Positions 26,041 to 34,998 of a DNA stretch of 64,000 nucleotides are shown in pieces; positions within the stretch are counted from its first letter, which is position 1, and every line of letters starts with the position of its first letter. The translations under genes and the position numbers were made by a program. Source of the DNA: Symplocastrum torsivum CPER-KK1. Its GTDB lineage: Bacteria; Cyanobacteriota; Cyanobacteriia; Cyanobacteriales; Coleofasciculaceae. The stretch is taken from NCBI GenBank assembly GCA_019358875.1, contig JAHHIF010000013.1, forward strand, positions 62,001 through 126,000. Reading direction: 5' to 3'. The notes beneath the pieces are model-generated. The model was not told where the DNA came from, did not search any database, and saw only the letters and a list, made by a program, of their open reading frames with translations.

Positions 26041-27438
26041 CTACCTTCTGCCTTCTGCCTCCTGCCCTCTGCCTTCGTCAACTTGAGGCAAGCCCTCTTC
26101 CTCTGTATCTACGCTGACACATTCCCGAAGCTGGGAAAAAACTCGATAGGTTTCCAGGGCAGCTTCTGACTGATCATCTGGGCTAGTTGTACTCATTTTA
26201 ATCAAGTTGTATTGGACGTTATCAGCATGAATAGCAAATGTTATGTTGAAAACTTCAAAAAAGTTAACAACCCACTGGCATTCGTCTTCAGAATAATCCG
26301 CATAATATTTAATTAACTTGGCAATACAAGTTTCTAGATGGGTACGCGAATTCGGACAAATCAAAATAATCTTGAGAAGGACGATCACTAAGGTAAGGTG
26401 ATTTCCTTGAGAAAGTAACAAAATAAATAACGCTGAAGGTTCTTGCTGATCTTCTGTTGTTAAATAATCAATAATTTTATTAGAGGTTCTCAATATTAAT
26501 GCTTCATTAACTCTTTGTTCATGATAACTCTCATATAGCACTTCTGATTTTTCTGAAAGCTGTCTATTTAATACCTCTACAAAATCTTTATTGCCTACAG
26601 AAAATACTAAATATTTTTGCAAAGAATATTTGAAGTCTTGATACTTAATATTTCGTGTTTGCTCAAGAAAAATATTCGCTAAATTCACATAACTAAATGT
26701 GCCGCGTTTCACGACAATCATTTTAATAAACCGTAGAACGTCATCACCCAGACCTGTCGGATTTTTATGTGTTTTATCTTTATGATGTATGGGTGACTGA
26801 GAGCGAGCTGTGTACATTGCCAAATCAAATTTAAACTGGTCTTTCAGCTTTTTTGAAAGCGCTCTTGCTGCCTCTCGTTGTTCTACAGGGTTATTAAGAT
26901 TAGTATATTGAGGAACTAATAAATATGAGGTATAACGACTACTCCAATGAGCCTTGTCTGAATAGCCGTATTTCGCCAGAAACAACTTAAGCTCGTAATA
27001 ATCTTGGCTTTGAATGAAATTTGCAAGCCAAGCCCGTAAGCGGCTAAGAGCCGGGGAAAGCGTTCTCTTATTAATTTTCAGATCGGAAAACAAGTCAACT
27101 AGCGCTTTGATAGAGCTATAGTTTCTTGATGTATCCCAGTTATTGATCAGAATATAACAAGACCGCTTTAGCGTATGCAGGAAGTCATTCTCATTGTTCG
27201 AGAAAATGAGATTGGATATGGCTTTTATAACCTCTACATTTCCAGAGGAAGAATCATAATCAATAAATAATTGTTTAAATTCCAGTAAAACTTTTGCTGG
27301 GGGCTGTTTTCTAACAAGTTCCAACAAAAATTGATAGATTATTTCCTGAGCATGACGAGTATCGAACCCTAGCTTGCTTAGCTTGGGGCGAGGCTCAGTT
27401 TGGTGACCTTCTGAGAGTGAGAAAACATCCCTGATCAT
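26041..27438 (-). CDS. Hypothetical protein with repeat-derived C-terminus
   Basis: 465 residues, not recognised. Mostly helical, charged, no membrane span and no signal peptide. Phrases such as 'IIYQFLLELVRKQPPAKVLL', 'IKALVDLFSDLKINKRTLSP' and 'ACIAKLIKYYADYSEDECQW'-like stretches suggest an all-alpha repeat scaffold. The final codons (EGRGQEAEGRR) are a translated copy of the CTGCCTCCTGCCCTCTGCC dispersed repeat, so the natural end was probably upstream and has been extended. Its base composition is more AT-rich than its neighbours. Convergent with the YbhN-like gene (24 bases). The promoter would lie in 27439-27600. Confidence 0.65.
   Translation of the reverse strand: MIRDVFSLSEGHQTEPRPKLSKLGFDTRHAQEIIYQFLLELVRKQPPAKVLLEFKQLFIDYDSSSGNVEVIKAISNLIFSNNENDFLHTLKRSCYILINNWDTSRNYSSIKALVDLFSDLKINKRTLSPALSRLRAWLANFIQSQDYYELKLFLAKYGYSDKAHWSSRYTSYLLVPQYTNLNNPVEQREAARALSKKLKDQFKFDLAMYTARSQSPIHHKDKTHKNPTGLGDDVLRFIKMIVVKRGTFSYVNLANIFLEQTRNIKYQDFKYSLQKYLVFSVGNKDFVEVLNRQLSEKSEVLYESYHEQRVNEALILRTSNKIIDYLTTEDQQEPSALFILLLSQGNHLTLVIVLLKIILICPNSRTHLETCIAKLIKYYADYSEDECQWVVNFFEVFNITFAIHADNVQYNLIKMSTTSPDDQSEAALETYRVFSQLRECVSVDTEEEGLPQVDEGRGQEAEGRR
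26042..26077. repeat. CTGCC-rich dispersed repeat at a gene end
   Basis: CTTCTGCCTCCTGCCCTCTG and flanks match the repeats at 15977-16000 and 16141-16165. Here it supplies the last eleven codons and stop of the minus-strand gene. Confidence 0.7.
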
Positions 27439-27829
27439 GAAACTATCTCAGGACGCTTACGTTCCTGCTGAAGGTAGAACACGAGAAAGCTGATGGCACT
27501 CTGCGTCAATACTAGTGATTGTTCTTGTTGTAGGCTTGACCACCTAAATATTTTTTGAAGATAGCATACCCTGATCATATAGATTTTCTATGAAATATAC
27601 AGGACTCATCGGTTAGTAGCTGACATTTTCCTTCATTTGATTAGGGAGGTGCTACAACTTGTAGCAGTGGATTCTATTAGGCTTGCTGTTGATTACCATG
27701 ATTCAGTTACAGTCTGGGAGTGCCACAAAATCTCTACAATAGGAGGGTGCGAGATTTCGATTTATTTTCTGAAAAAATCTGCTGGAAGCGGTAGCTACCT
27801 CTAGGTTTCTAAAGTAGAGAACACCCTGG
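27439..27829. other. Gene-free stretch, about 390 bases
   Basis: No supported gene. A minus frame at 27703-28035 overlaps the end of the protease gene in another frame and has no recognisable content. The stretch should hold the promoter of the 465-residue gene. Confidence 0.5.
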
Positions 27830-28801
27830 CTAGGGATTATGGGGTGGGGATTTGATACGGTTAATTTCTTTTTGAAGTTCCTCAATCTGACGCTGTAGTG
27901 TTTCCACTTCATTGACTGAGGGTTCTGAGGAAACATTAACTGCTCCTTCTGCTGTCGCTCGTCGATAATTACCTTGACGAATTTGGCGATAGTCTTCTGA
28001 ACTTGCCCATTCTCGGAGGTAGCGTAAACGCTCAACTGGAAAGGGATGGCTTAAGAGCGTACCGTTGCCACCGTTATAGAGTAAAAATTTGTAGACTTGG
28101 TTGAGACCGTCTTGATCAAGTTCTTGATAACGTTCAGATTGACGGATAAATTCATTGAGATCGCACTCGTGAGAGTACTTGGCACTACCACCTGCAATTT
28201 TCATCATGGTCTGGATTACGATATCGAGATCATCCATGACTAGTAATGCGGCTCGATCTGAGGAGAGTTCGGCTTTGCGACGCCATTCGTAAAAGGCATA
28301 AACTAAGCCACTGCTGACGAGATTGCCCAAGCCAAATGTCATTTCACCCAACATTGAGGCAGCATTTGTTACCCAAATTCCCATCTGGATTAAGATAGTG
28401 TGACCACATTTAATGTGTCCTAACTCATGAGCTAGAACGGTGCGAATTTCTGCTTCACTCAGTAAATCTAATAAGCCTGTGTTGATGACTACGTAAGGAT
28501 GTTCTTGTCCCAAGGCATGGCTGTTGACTTCGGGGTTTTGATCGACAAACAGAGTTGGTTCTGGGTAGATATCTAAATCTCGAATACATTCACGGAACAT
28601 CTGATAAAGAGTCGAATATTGCCGTGGCCCAACTTGAATGCAGTTGCCCATCAGATAGACTAACTGAGGCCGTTCGTAGAGAAATTCCACAAACTTGCGG
28701 GCAACCAGATCAAATCCAGGAACACTACGCAAGGCTTGCTCGGCTTGTTGATCGAGGGGATGTTTGAATGCTTCGCTAGAAATTCCAGGGTATGTAGGCA
28801 T
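27830..28801 (-). CDS. M48 family metallopeptidase
   Basis: 323 residues. The zinc motif 'VLAHELGHIKCGH' has His125, Glu126 and His129, and the third ligand is the Glu of 'KAELSSDRAAL' (about 178). A short hydrophobic segment follows the zinc helix ('MTFGLGNLVSSGLVYAF'), so membrane attachment is possible but no signal peptide is present. The C-terminal ~40 residues are a charged coiled coil ('ETLQRQIEELQKEINRIK'). M48 proteases (HtpX/Oma1-like) degrade misfolded proteins; the substrate here is unknown. Standing alone with its own promoter upstream of 28801. Confidence 0.88.
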   Translation of the reverse strand: MPTYPGISSEAFKHPLDQQAEQALRSVPGFDLVARKFVEFLYERPQLVYLMGNCIQVGPRQYSTLYQMFRECIRDLDIYPEPTLFVDQNPEVNSHALGQEHPYVVINTGLLDLLSEAEIRTVLAHELGHIKCGHTILIQMGIWVTNAASMLGEMTFGLGNLVSSGLVYAFYEWRRKAELSSDRAALLVMDDLDIVIQTMMKIAGGSAKYSHECDLNEFIRQSERYQELDQDGLNQVYKFLLYNGGNGTLLSHPFPVERLRYLREWASSEDYRQIRQGNYRRATAEGAVNVSSEPSVNEVETLQRQIEELQKEINRIKSPPHNP

Positions 28802-29025
28802 AGGGAATAGTTGATATAGGCAACTAGGAATAAGGCATCAGCGGCACTTCATTTATGATAAAACTCACACGCTTGGGGAGAGCAATGATCAGGTTTGGAC
28901 AAGGTGAAGTGATTCCTAGGGTGTCACCGTAGCTGGAAAGTATTCATTATAGGAAGGCGATCGCATTTCTGCTGGCTGATTAGACATTTTTTTTCCAACT
29001 GCTGAGTTATTTTTGCTCAACAGCA

Positions 29026-30279
29026 CTAGCGTCCACAAGCTGGCAAGCGGACTGTAAAGCAACTACCAACCCCAACTTGGCTCGTAACACTAATTGAGCC
29101 ACCGTGATTTCTAGCAATCACTTGAGCGATTGCTAGCCCTAAGCCCGAACCACCAGTCCGATACGCACGAGCCTCGTCAGCCCGCCAAAAGCGGTCGAAG
29201 ATATACTTGATGTGTTCCGGTGCAATCCCGATGCCTGTATCGCGCACATGCACCCGAAGATAGTAACCTTCACGGCTAGTTCGGATTTCGACTTTGCCTC
29301 CCTCCACTGTGTACTTCAGTGCGTTTTCAATCAAATTGGAAAATAACCGATTAAGTTGAATTGGCTCACCAAGCAGATAAAGACGCTTAGTCAAATAAAC
29401 TTTCAAGTTGATACGTCTTTCTTTCGCTTGGGGGGTATACAACTGAACTAAGCCATCTAGAAGTTCCTCTAGATCAACAGGTTTACGCTCTTCTCTGGGA
29501 GTTTGTTCTGTGCGAGCCAAAAACAATAAATCTTCTGTAAGGTGAGTCATCTGCTTAACAGCGCTAGTAACTGCTTTAAGCTTTTCTGCATCGCTGGATC
29601 GCATACCTTCCGGATATTTCAGCGCTACGTCTACGTTACTTTTAACAGCCATTAGAGGTCCGCGCAGTTCATGGGAAGCATCAGCCGTAAACTGTCGAAG
29701 TCGTCGAAAACTTTCTTCAATTGGCTGCATTGCCTGCCGAGTCAGGAAAATCCCACTGATGCCACTAAAAATTAGAGCAATAGTAATGCTGCCGCCTAAG
29801 CCTAAATCTAATTTTTTAAGTGTTGAATTAACGTAGTCCTGAGATTGACTTGCTATGACGTAGCCAATTGTTTGAGTAAAGTCATAATTCTTAACGGGTA
29901 AGATGTACCATTGACGGCGGTTCTTATCCGTCATGACTTTGTCCCAGTTTATTTGACGAGGAAAAGGCGGATCTAATAAATTTTCAGGTAAACCTCTTGA
30001 CTCAACAAGATTGCCCTCAACATCAAACCACTGCAAAGCTTGATGGTCAGGATTTAGTTGTTCCAGAGAAATTTCTTCGTGAATTTTTAACTGGTTGTCA
30101 ACAAAATACATGTCACTCGCCGCATCTTTTGCTAGTTCCTTAAGGTTTTCTACAGAGCGATCGCTGAGTACGCGAGTAAACACAATACGAACTGCGATCG
30201 CAAAACTTAACAGTATGGAGATAAGGACAACTAAGTAAGATAGCAGCAGGCGGCGCTGAATTTTCTGAAACACAAGCAT
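29026..30279 (-). CDS. Sensor histidine kinase
   Basis: 417 residues. One membrane helix near 12-32, a ~120-residue periplasmic sensor part without a recognised domain, and a second helix near 160-180. A HisKA domain follows with 'FTADASHELRGPLMAVKSNV' (phospho-accepting His), then HATPase boxes 'NLIENALKYTVEGG' (N), 'VRDTGIGIAPEH' (G1) and 'GGSGLGLAIAQVIARNHGG' (G2). It pairs with the OmpR-type regulator encoded just upstream on the same strand (gap 194 bases) and probably senses an envelope signal. It resembles the RppB/NrsS-type kinases of cyanobacteria in layout, but the signal is not known. Confidence 0.92.
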   Translation of the reverse strand: MLVFQKIQRRLLLSYLVVLISILLSFAIAVRIVFTRVLSDRSVENLKELAKDAASDMYFVDNQLKIHEEISLEQLNPDHQALQWFDVEGNLVESRGLPENLLDPPFPRQINWDKVMTDKNRRQWYILPVKNYDFTQTIGYVIASQSQDYVNSTLKKLDLGLGGSITIALIFSGISGIFLTRQAMQPIEESFRRLRQFTADASHELRGPLMAVKSNVDVALKYPEGMRSSDAEKLKAVTSAVKQMTHLTEDLLFLARTEQTPREERKPVDLEELLDGLVQLYTPQAKERRINLKVYLTKRLYLLGEPIQLNRLFSNLIENALKYTVEGGKVEIRTSREGYYLRVHVRDTGIGIAPEHIKYIFDRFWRADEARAYRTGGSGLGLAIAQVIARNHGGSISVTSQVGVGSCFTVRLPACGR

Positions 30280-30473
30280 TCCTCACACTGGCGTAAGGGA
30301 CTGGCAAACGTCGCAGACTCGGAAGCTGTTCTACGTTTGGCATTGCCTATTAAATTAACTGGTTTTAGTTGAAAGTGGAAAGGTAAAAGGGAAGTATAGA
30401 ATTTCCTTTCCTCCTTTTTCCAATACGTTTAATATGCCAAATTCAAGGTGCGATCGCTCAAAACAGTGGTAGC

Positions 30474-31148
30474 TCAATTAGCGCGAAGGCGATAACCGAG
30501 TCCATATACAGTTTCAATAAAATCTTCTGAGCTTCCTGCTTCCTTGAGCTTACGTCGTAAGCTTGTAATGTGAGTTTTGATGGTTTCCTCGCCAGGTAGC
30601 TGATCAAACTCCCAGAGCTTTTGGAGGAGTGAGGCGCGACTGAACACACGAGTGGGATTTCTCAAAAGCAATTCCAAAATCATGTACTCTTTAGGGGTTA
30701 ATGATAAATCCTTTTCCCCATAACTCACGCTATAGGTACTTGGATCAAGCTGTAAGTCACCACAACTCAAGATCGGTGGTCGGCTTTCTGCACTTCGACG
30801 TGATAATGCTCTAATGCGTGCTGCTAGCTCTTCTGTATCAAAAGGTTTGACTAAATAATCGTCCGCACCAGCATCTAGTCCAACGACTTTGTCTGTAGTG
30901 GTGTCTCGCGATGTCAACATTAAAATCGGGGAAGTCCAACCAGCCGATCGCAAACGCTTGCACAACGTGATTCCATCTAAGCGGGGCAACATCAGATCTA
31001 ACAAAATTAGATCATACGGTGTAACTTGAGAGTATTCCCAGCCAAGGAGGCCATCCTCGGCGATGTCTACAATATGATACTGATGCCTCAGATCTTCAGC
31101 CAGAGGCTTGGCAATTCGATCATCATCCTCGACTAACAAGATTCTCAT
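30474..31148 (-). CDS. OmpR/PhoB-family response regulator
   Basis: 224 residues. Receiver domain: 'RILLVEDDDRIAKPLAEDL' with the acidic pocket, 'LILLDLMLPRLDG' with the phospho-acceptor Asp (about 51), 'LTSRDTTTDKVVGLDAGADD' and the conserved Lys in 'DYLVKPF'. The trans_reg_C winged helix follows: 'DLSLTPKEYMILELLLRN', 'FSRASLLQKLW' and 'IKTHITSLRRKLKEAG', ending in 'VYGLGYRL'. It is transcribed first, followed by its cognate kinase at 29026-30279. DNA targets are unknown; autoregulation is common for such pairs. Confidence 0.93.
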   Translation of the reverse strand: MRILLVEDDDRIAKPLAEDLRHQYHIVDIAEDGLLGWEYSQVTPYDLILLDLMLPRLDGITLCKRLRSAGWTSPILMLTSRDTTTDKVVGLDAGADDYLVKPFDTEELAARIRALSRRSAESRPPILSCGDLQLDPSTYSVSYGEKDLSLTPKEYMILELLLRNPTRVFSRASLLQKLWEFDQLPGEETIKTHITSLRRKLKEAGSSEDFIETVYGLGYRLRAN

Positions 31149-31361
31149 ATCAGCGTCACTTTTTACTCCTAGTTGGAGTTTCTATCCAAGCCTAGCCTGA
31201 AGGTACTTGATTAGACCTGAATCCTTGACGTGTTTGAAGAAGTATTAGTTTCGAGGTCAAGCAATCAACTATACAGACTGAGTCAACCCTACTTTAGACA
31301 AGTTAAGACAGTCTAAAATTATTTGTCAAGAGAGAAAAATTGCTTAGCTGATGTATGAGTT

Positions 31362-31380
31362 AGGTGGGCAATGCCCACCT
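31362..31380. repeat. Intergenic palindrome
   Basis: AGGTGGGCA-A-TGCCCACCT is a perfect 9-base inverted repeat with one central base between the response regulator and the next minus-strand gene. No T-run follows on either strand, so it looks like a dispersed cyanobacterial palindrome and not a terminator. Confidence 0.5.
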
Positions 31381-31410
31381 ACTTGTAGAGTATCTGCATA
31401 AGGCCTAATC

Positions 31411-31845
31411 TTAATAAGGGCTAGCTTTAGATAAGCGATCGCGAATCGCACTCAGACGATCTTGAGTACAGACAGAAAATCGTGGTGCTGGAAGTTCTGA
31501 ATTTGGCCAACTGGGTAAATCATTACAGGGGCAAAGTTCTGGTGGCATCCCGACCGTTTTAACAGGTACAGGCATATCACAGCGAACACAAGGTGATACT
31601 GTCCACTGGGGTGTCAGGAGTTCGGCAATGGTTTGCTCGGTGCCTTCTAAGTAACAATCACCACTAGCGGGTGACACAACTTGCTTCCAGATATGTTCAA
31701 ACTCATCACTATAGCGATCGCCTGTGAATATGGGTTGCGGCAGCAGTGCGGACTCACCGTTACGAATCACAACTTTTTTGCCTAACTGAAACCAGTAAGC
31801 CAGATAGCGTTTAACTTCTTGTTCCGATGCCATGGAATATGTCAT
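31411..31845 (-). CDS. Conserved hypothetical with possible four-Cys metal site
   Basis: 144 residues (or 140 from the second Met). The N-terminal part 'VKRYLAYWFQLGKKVVIRNG' is typical of a family of uncharacterised cyanobacterial proteins. The middle has 'SPCVRCDMPVPVKT' and 'PELCPCNDLPSWPN', two CxxC/CxC-type pairs about 15 residues apart that could bind zinc or iron-sulfur. No membrane span. Function unknown; it lies between the regulator gene and cobU on the same strand without obvious coupling. Confidence 0.7.
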   Translation of the reverse strand: MTYSMASEQEVKRYLAYWFQLGKKVVIRNGESALLPQPIFTGDRYSDEFEHIWKQVVSPASGDCYLEGTEQTIAELLTPQWTVSPCVRCDMPVPVKTVGMPPELCPCNDLPSWPNSELPAPRFSVCTQDRLSAIRDRLSKASPY

Positions 31846-31926
31846 GTCTTCCGTATTGGGTATCAGGTGTATTCTTCCGACCCAATCCCCAGTTTGCTCT
31901 CTTTTCCTCCATAGTAACGAGGGACG

Positions 31927-32493
31927 TTACTTCTGCAAGGGTGAACCGAGAGTACTGAGATTGAGAACGTGACCGCCTGTAACTAAGTAAGTTGGCTTTG
32001 CCAGCATACCAAGTTGGCGAACTAATTCGCCAAGGCGATCGCGAAATAGTCTCCCAACAGGATAGGCAGGAACAACGCCCCAGCCTGTTTCCTCTGCAAC
32101 AAAAATGACAGTACCTTTTATCTGACCTAAGCTGTCTAATAAGTCTTGTAGCGTTCTATGCCAAACCTCTGCCTCTTGATCGAGCAGATTAGCGACCCAA
32201 GTTCCTAAAGAGTCAACCAACAGGCAGCAACGGCTATTAGAATACGCTCGAATCGTTGTGGATAACTCCACTGGTACCAACAGAGTAGTCCACTCCTCTG
32301 GCCGCCGTTGCTGATGCTTCTCAATCCGCGCCAGCCACTCAACGTCATCTGGATTAGTCTCGGCAGTTGCCACATAAATGACTTGCTTCCCTGTTTGTAG
32401 GGCTAATGCTTCTGCCCACTCACTTTTGCCAGAACGTGATGGCCCTGTTACTAAGATTATCTGACTGGTAGAGGGTTGAGAATCAGAGTTCAC
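31927..32493 (-). CDS. cobU: Adenosylcobinamide kinase/guanylyltransferase CobU
   Basis: 188 residues from the GTG at 32493, matching the family length of ~180; the frame is open another 33 codons upstream through low-complexity sequence unlikely to be translated. Motifs: P-loop 'ILVTGPSRSGKSEWAEAL', 'VIYVATAETNPDDVEWLARI' with the following 'RIEKHQQRRPEEW' (the His that takes the GMP), 'CLLVDSLGTWVANLL' and 'VFVAEETGWGVVPAYPVGRL'. CobU phosphorylates adenosylcobinamide and transfers GMP to it, for B12 nucleotide-loop assembly or salvage. No other cob gene is adjacent and no cobalamin riboswitch was seen upstream. Confidence 0.9.
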   Translation of the reverse strand: MNSDSQPSTSQIILVTGPSRSGKSEWAEALALQTGKQVIYVATAETNPDDVEWLARIEKHQQRRPEEWTTLLVPVELSTTIRAYSNSRCCLLVDSLGTWVANLLDQEAEVWHRTLQDLLDSLGQIKGTVIFVAEETGWGVVPAYPVGRLFRDRLGELVRQLGMLAKPTYLVTGGHVLNLSTLGSPLQK

Positions 32494-32750
32494 AAGTGTT
32501 AAGAGAGTAGGGGAATAGGGGAAGCAGGGGACAAATTTCTTCTCTGTGTCCTTGCCCATTTTCGTAGGAAGTGCGTGGGATTTAACGCACACTGGTTTAT
32601 TTTAAGAAATCAGGCTTTAGCCAAAATTTCCATTTTTGCTAAGCAATGCGGTTAAGATGACCGAAAAAAGACAAAATTGAGCAAGTTGACAAATTCTTCA
32701 GCAGGTAAGCTAACCTCACGCTTAGGAATTGTGCTGGAATTAAGGCATTA

Positions 32751-33509
32751 GTGATTTTGACACAGTGGTATGAGAGAACCATGAAACCAGAACTGCAACG
32801 GATCGAGACAGCACTCCATCAGTTGGAACAACCGCGACAAACTGATAGTAAAACAAGCTCTGCAACTGTGACACACCCAACTGATGCTGATAGTACTCAA
32901 TCTGTCCCTCATCGAGATGCGGGCGAACCTTCGTTCTCGATGGCTGTACAGCCTTTTCCTGCCCGCAAGAATCAGGGCAAAGCGCCGACGCTACCCAAAT
33001 TGAAATCTCCTACCTTCAGCAATCATCGTCATGCAGCTAATCCGGCATTGGCAATGAACCTGCTGCAAGAAATCCAGGAAATTGTTGGTGGCTGGCAAAA
33101 AGAATTGCAAACCATCGTGCGGCAAATACAAGACATCTATATGGAAGGGCCAATTGTTGATGGCTGGCTAGAGTCTCATGCCCGTGAAGCCAAAGACGAG
33201 GGTGGGGCAGTACGCCATGCGGATGTTGACCGATTGATGGACTATGTAAAAGAAGAACTCTTGAATCAACCCGATGCCCAAGTCACTTATGAATCCCCTC
33301 GAACAGGTTACCGCCTCTGTGGACTGAATGAAGATGGTCAGTTTTGGGCACGACCTTGCCCACCCGACCAAGTTCCTAGTGTCAGTTTAGCGATCGCACG
33401 TCATCAAAAGCTGAAGCAACTTTTGAGCCGCAAACAAGATTTGGAAGTTCGTCTGAGTCAGTTGTCGGAAACTCTTATCGTGATGCACAGTCATCTGAGT
33501 AAGGAGTGA
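32751..33509 (+). CDS. Conserved cyanobacterial hypothetical protein
   Basis: 252 residues from a GTG; the ATG at 32781 (MKPELQRIETALHQLE) is an equally good start. The order is a short helical N-terminus, a Ser/Thr/Pro-rich linker (about 30-90), a helical 'LLQEIQEIVGGWQKELQTIV' part, a compact mid-domain 'VTYESPRTGYRLCGLNEDGQ' with 'FWARPCPPDQVPSVSLAIAR', and a C-terminal coiled coil 'KLKQLLSRKQDLEVRLSQL'. I do not recognise a named family. Cytoplasmic. It is followed by a clear terminator hairpin, so transcribed alone. Confidence 0.72.
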   Translation: MILTQWYERTMKPELQRIETALHQLEQPRQTDSKTSSATVTHPTDADSTQSVPHRDAGEPSFSMAVQPFPARKNQGKAPTLPKLKSPTFSNHRHAANPALAMNLLQEIQEIVGGWQKELQTIVRQIQDIYMEGPIVDGWLESHAREAKDEGGAVRHADVDRLMDYVKEELLNQPDAQVTYESPRTGYRLCGLNEDGQFWARPCPPDQVPSVSLAIARHQKLKQLLSRKQDLEVRLSQLSETLIVMHSHLSKE

Positions 33510-33548
33510 GGAATGAACGGCAACCCTGAAAAAACACAAAACAAATAC

Positions 33549-33589
33549 CCCTGTTTCCCCAAACTCAAAGAGGAACAACAGGGTTTTTT
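33549..33589 (+). terminator. Rho-independent terminator
   Basis: CCCTGTT at 33549-33555 pairs with AACAGGG at 33577-33583 (extended by TCC/GGA with a bulge) and is followed by TTTTTT. It lies 40 bases after the stop of the hypothetical gene. Confidence 0.8.
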
Positions 33590-33863
33590 GGTTAGCTTCT
33601 GCTCATTACCCCTTTACTAAAGCTGGCAAGTTAGTAGGTTAACAGGTTAGAACGCTAGAAGTACAAGCACCCATCCTTTAGGCATCCAGTAACACTTACT
33701 TGGCTTTGTTACTCGTAAATATTACTGCGCTAACCAAAAACTAAGAAAACTCTAGATAAACAAGCGCATTAATCATCCTAAAAATGGGGCTTCTTAGATG
33801 CAAGAGACTCTATGAACTTCCCTACATAACTTTCCACCTGAAAGTCTCTTTCTCTCAATCACC

Positions 33864-33891
33864 AATTCCCAATTCCCAATTCCCAATTCCC
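33864..33891. repeat. Short tandem heptamer repeat (AATTCCC x4)
   Basis: Four exact copies of AATTCCC lie in a row just upstream of the glycosyltransferase gene. Such STRR heptamers are a hallmark of filamentous cyanobacterial genomes. Confidence 0.9.
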
Positions 33892-33943
33892 CCTATCAGA
33901 CGCTTCTTGAGAACCTGCAAATAAATCCTCCCAATCTTTTTAT

Positions 33944-34903
33944 ATGTCAGACCCTCAAATTTCTGCGATCATCTGCACCTACAATCGTGAGGAATATTTG
34001 AGCGCTGCTATTGATAGCTTGCTCCAGCAGGATTTTTACAGTTATGAAGTGATTGTAGTGGATAATGCGTCGAGCGATCGCACTCGTGAAATTGTTGGCG
34101 AGCGACTGTCCAACCCACGACTCAATTATGTTTATGAACCGATTCTTGGTCTATCCGTTGCTCGCAATACAGGTGCGAAAGAAGCCCGTTCCCCAATTCT
34201 TGCTTATCTTGATGATGATGCCGTTGCTAGCCCCCTCTGGCTGAAGGGAATTTATCACGCCTATCAAAGTAACAAAAAGCTTGCGATCGCAGGTGGTAAG
34301 GTTACCCTTCTATGGCCAGATGGTTTCACACCTCCTAAGTGGTTATCAGCCGAATTAGCCGGAAATTTAGGAGCTTACGATTTGGGTGAAGAAATTGTTT
34401 ATATCAATAATCCTGATTTGACTCCACGAGGGGTAAACTATTCACTTCGACGAAGTTTTCTCGAACAAGTCGGTGGTTTCAATACCAAGTTGGGTCGTAT
34501 CGGCACAAATTTGTTATCCAATGAAGAATTGCATATGACCGAATTAGCCCTTCAGGGAGGGTGGCAGGTTGCCTATTTGCCAGATGCACAAGTCGCTCAT
34601 AACGTTGCTCTAGAGCGACTTGAGCGAATCTGGTTTTTAAATCGAGGTTGGTGGCAAGGCATTAGCGAATGCTATCGTGAACAACTCTCCGGTCGTGCTG
34701 GTTCCCGTCAGCTTTTGCGAGGCGGTGAACGCATGGCGCGAGGACTCTACAAATCAGTTAAACACTTCCGTGACCCGGCATTGCGCTTTGATAACTTAGT
34801 ATACGCTTACGGTCAAATGGGTTATTTAAGTGCAGCGGTTAAAGGCTTCCTAAAAAGACCAAAATCAGATTTACCACTGAGTAATTCTACTACAGGGAAA
34901 TAA
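33944..34903 (+). CDS. Glycosyltransferase family 2
   Basis: 319 residues. GT-A motifs: 'SAIICTYNREEYLSAAIDSL', 'VIVVDNASSDRTREIVGERL', 'GLSVARNTGAKEARSPI' and the DxD-type 'LAYLDDDAVASPLWL', then 'GGFNTKLGRIG' and 'NEELHMTELALQGGWQ' with a catalytic-type ED/EE pair. No membrane anchor. It resembles glycosyltransferases of hormogonium or sheath polysaccharide loci, but I cannot assign a specific hps name. First gene of a plus-strand cassette with another GT2 and an acetyltransferase. Confidence 0.9.
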   Translation: MSDPQISAIICTYNREEYLSAAIDSLLQQDFYSYEVIVVDNASSDRTREIVGERLSNPRLNYVYEPILGLSVARNTGAKEARSPILAYLDDDAVASPLWLKGIYHAYQSNKKLAIAGGKVTLLWPDGFTPPKWLSAELAGNLGAYDLGEEIVYINNPDLTPRGVNYSLRRSFLEQVGGFNTKLGRIGTNLLSNEELHMTELALQGGWQVAYLPDAQVAHNVALERLERIWFLNRGWWQGISECYREQLSGRAGSRQLLRGGERMARGLYKSVKHFRDPALRFDNLVYAYGQMGYLSAAVKGFLKRPKSDLPLSNSTTGK

Positions 34904-34998
34904 TTAGTTAAATAATACTTGTTAAAAAATGTTGACTGTTACGATGAAAAAACATCCAGATATTTTGGTAAACAAATTCAAGTAGCAGACTTTTAGGC

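Larger units (their letters stand above)
33510..33943. other. Gene-free stretch with terminator and heptamer repeats
   Basis: 434 bases containing the terminator at 33549-33589 and AATTCCC tandem repeats at 33864-33891. The promoter for the glycosyltransferase gene at 33944 must be in its last part. Confidence 0.6.

Noticed and set aside
27703..28035. 110-codon minus frame at the end of the M48 protease gene
   Set aside because: It overlaps the protease in another frame, with no homology-like motifs and no ribosome binding site.
31362..31380. Palindrome as a terminator for the response-regulator transcript
   Set aside because: No T-run follows on either strand, so it is listed only as a repeat.
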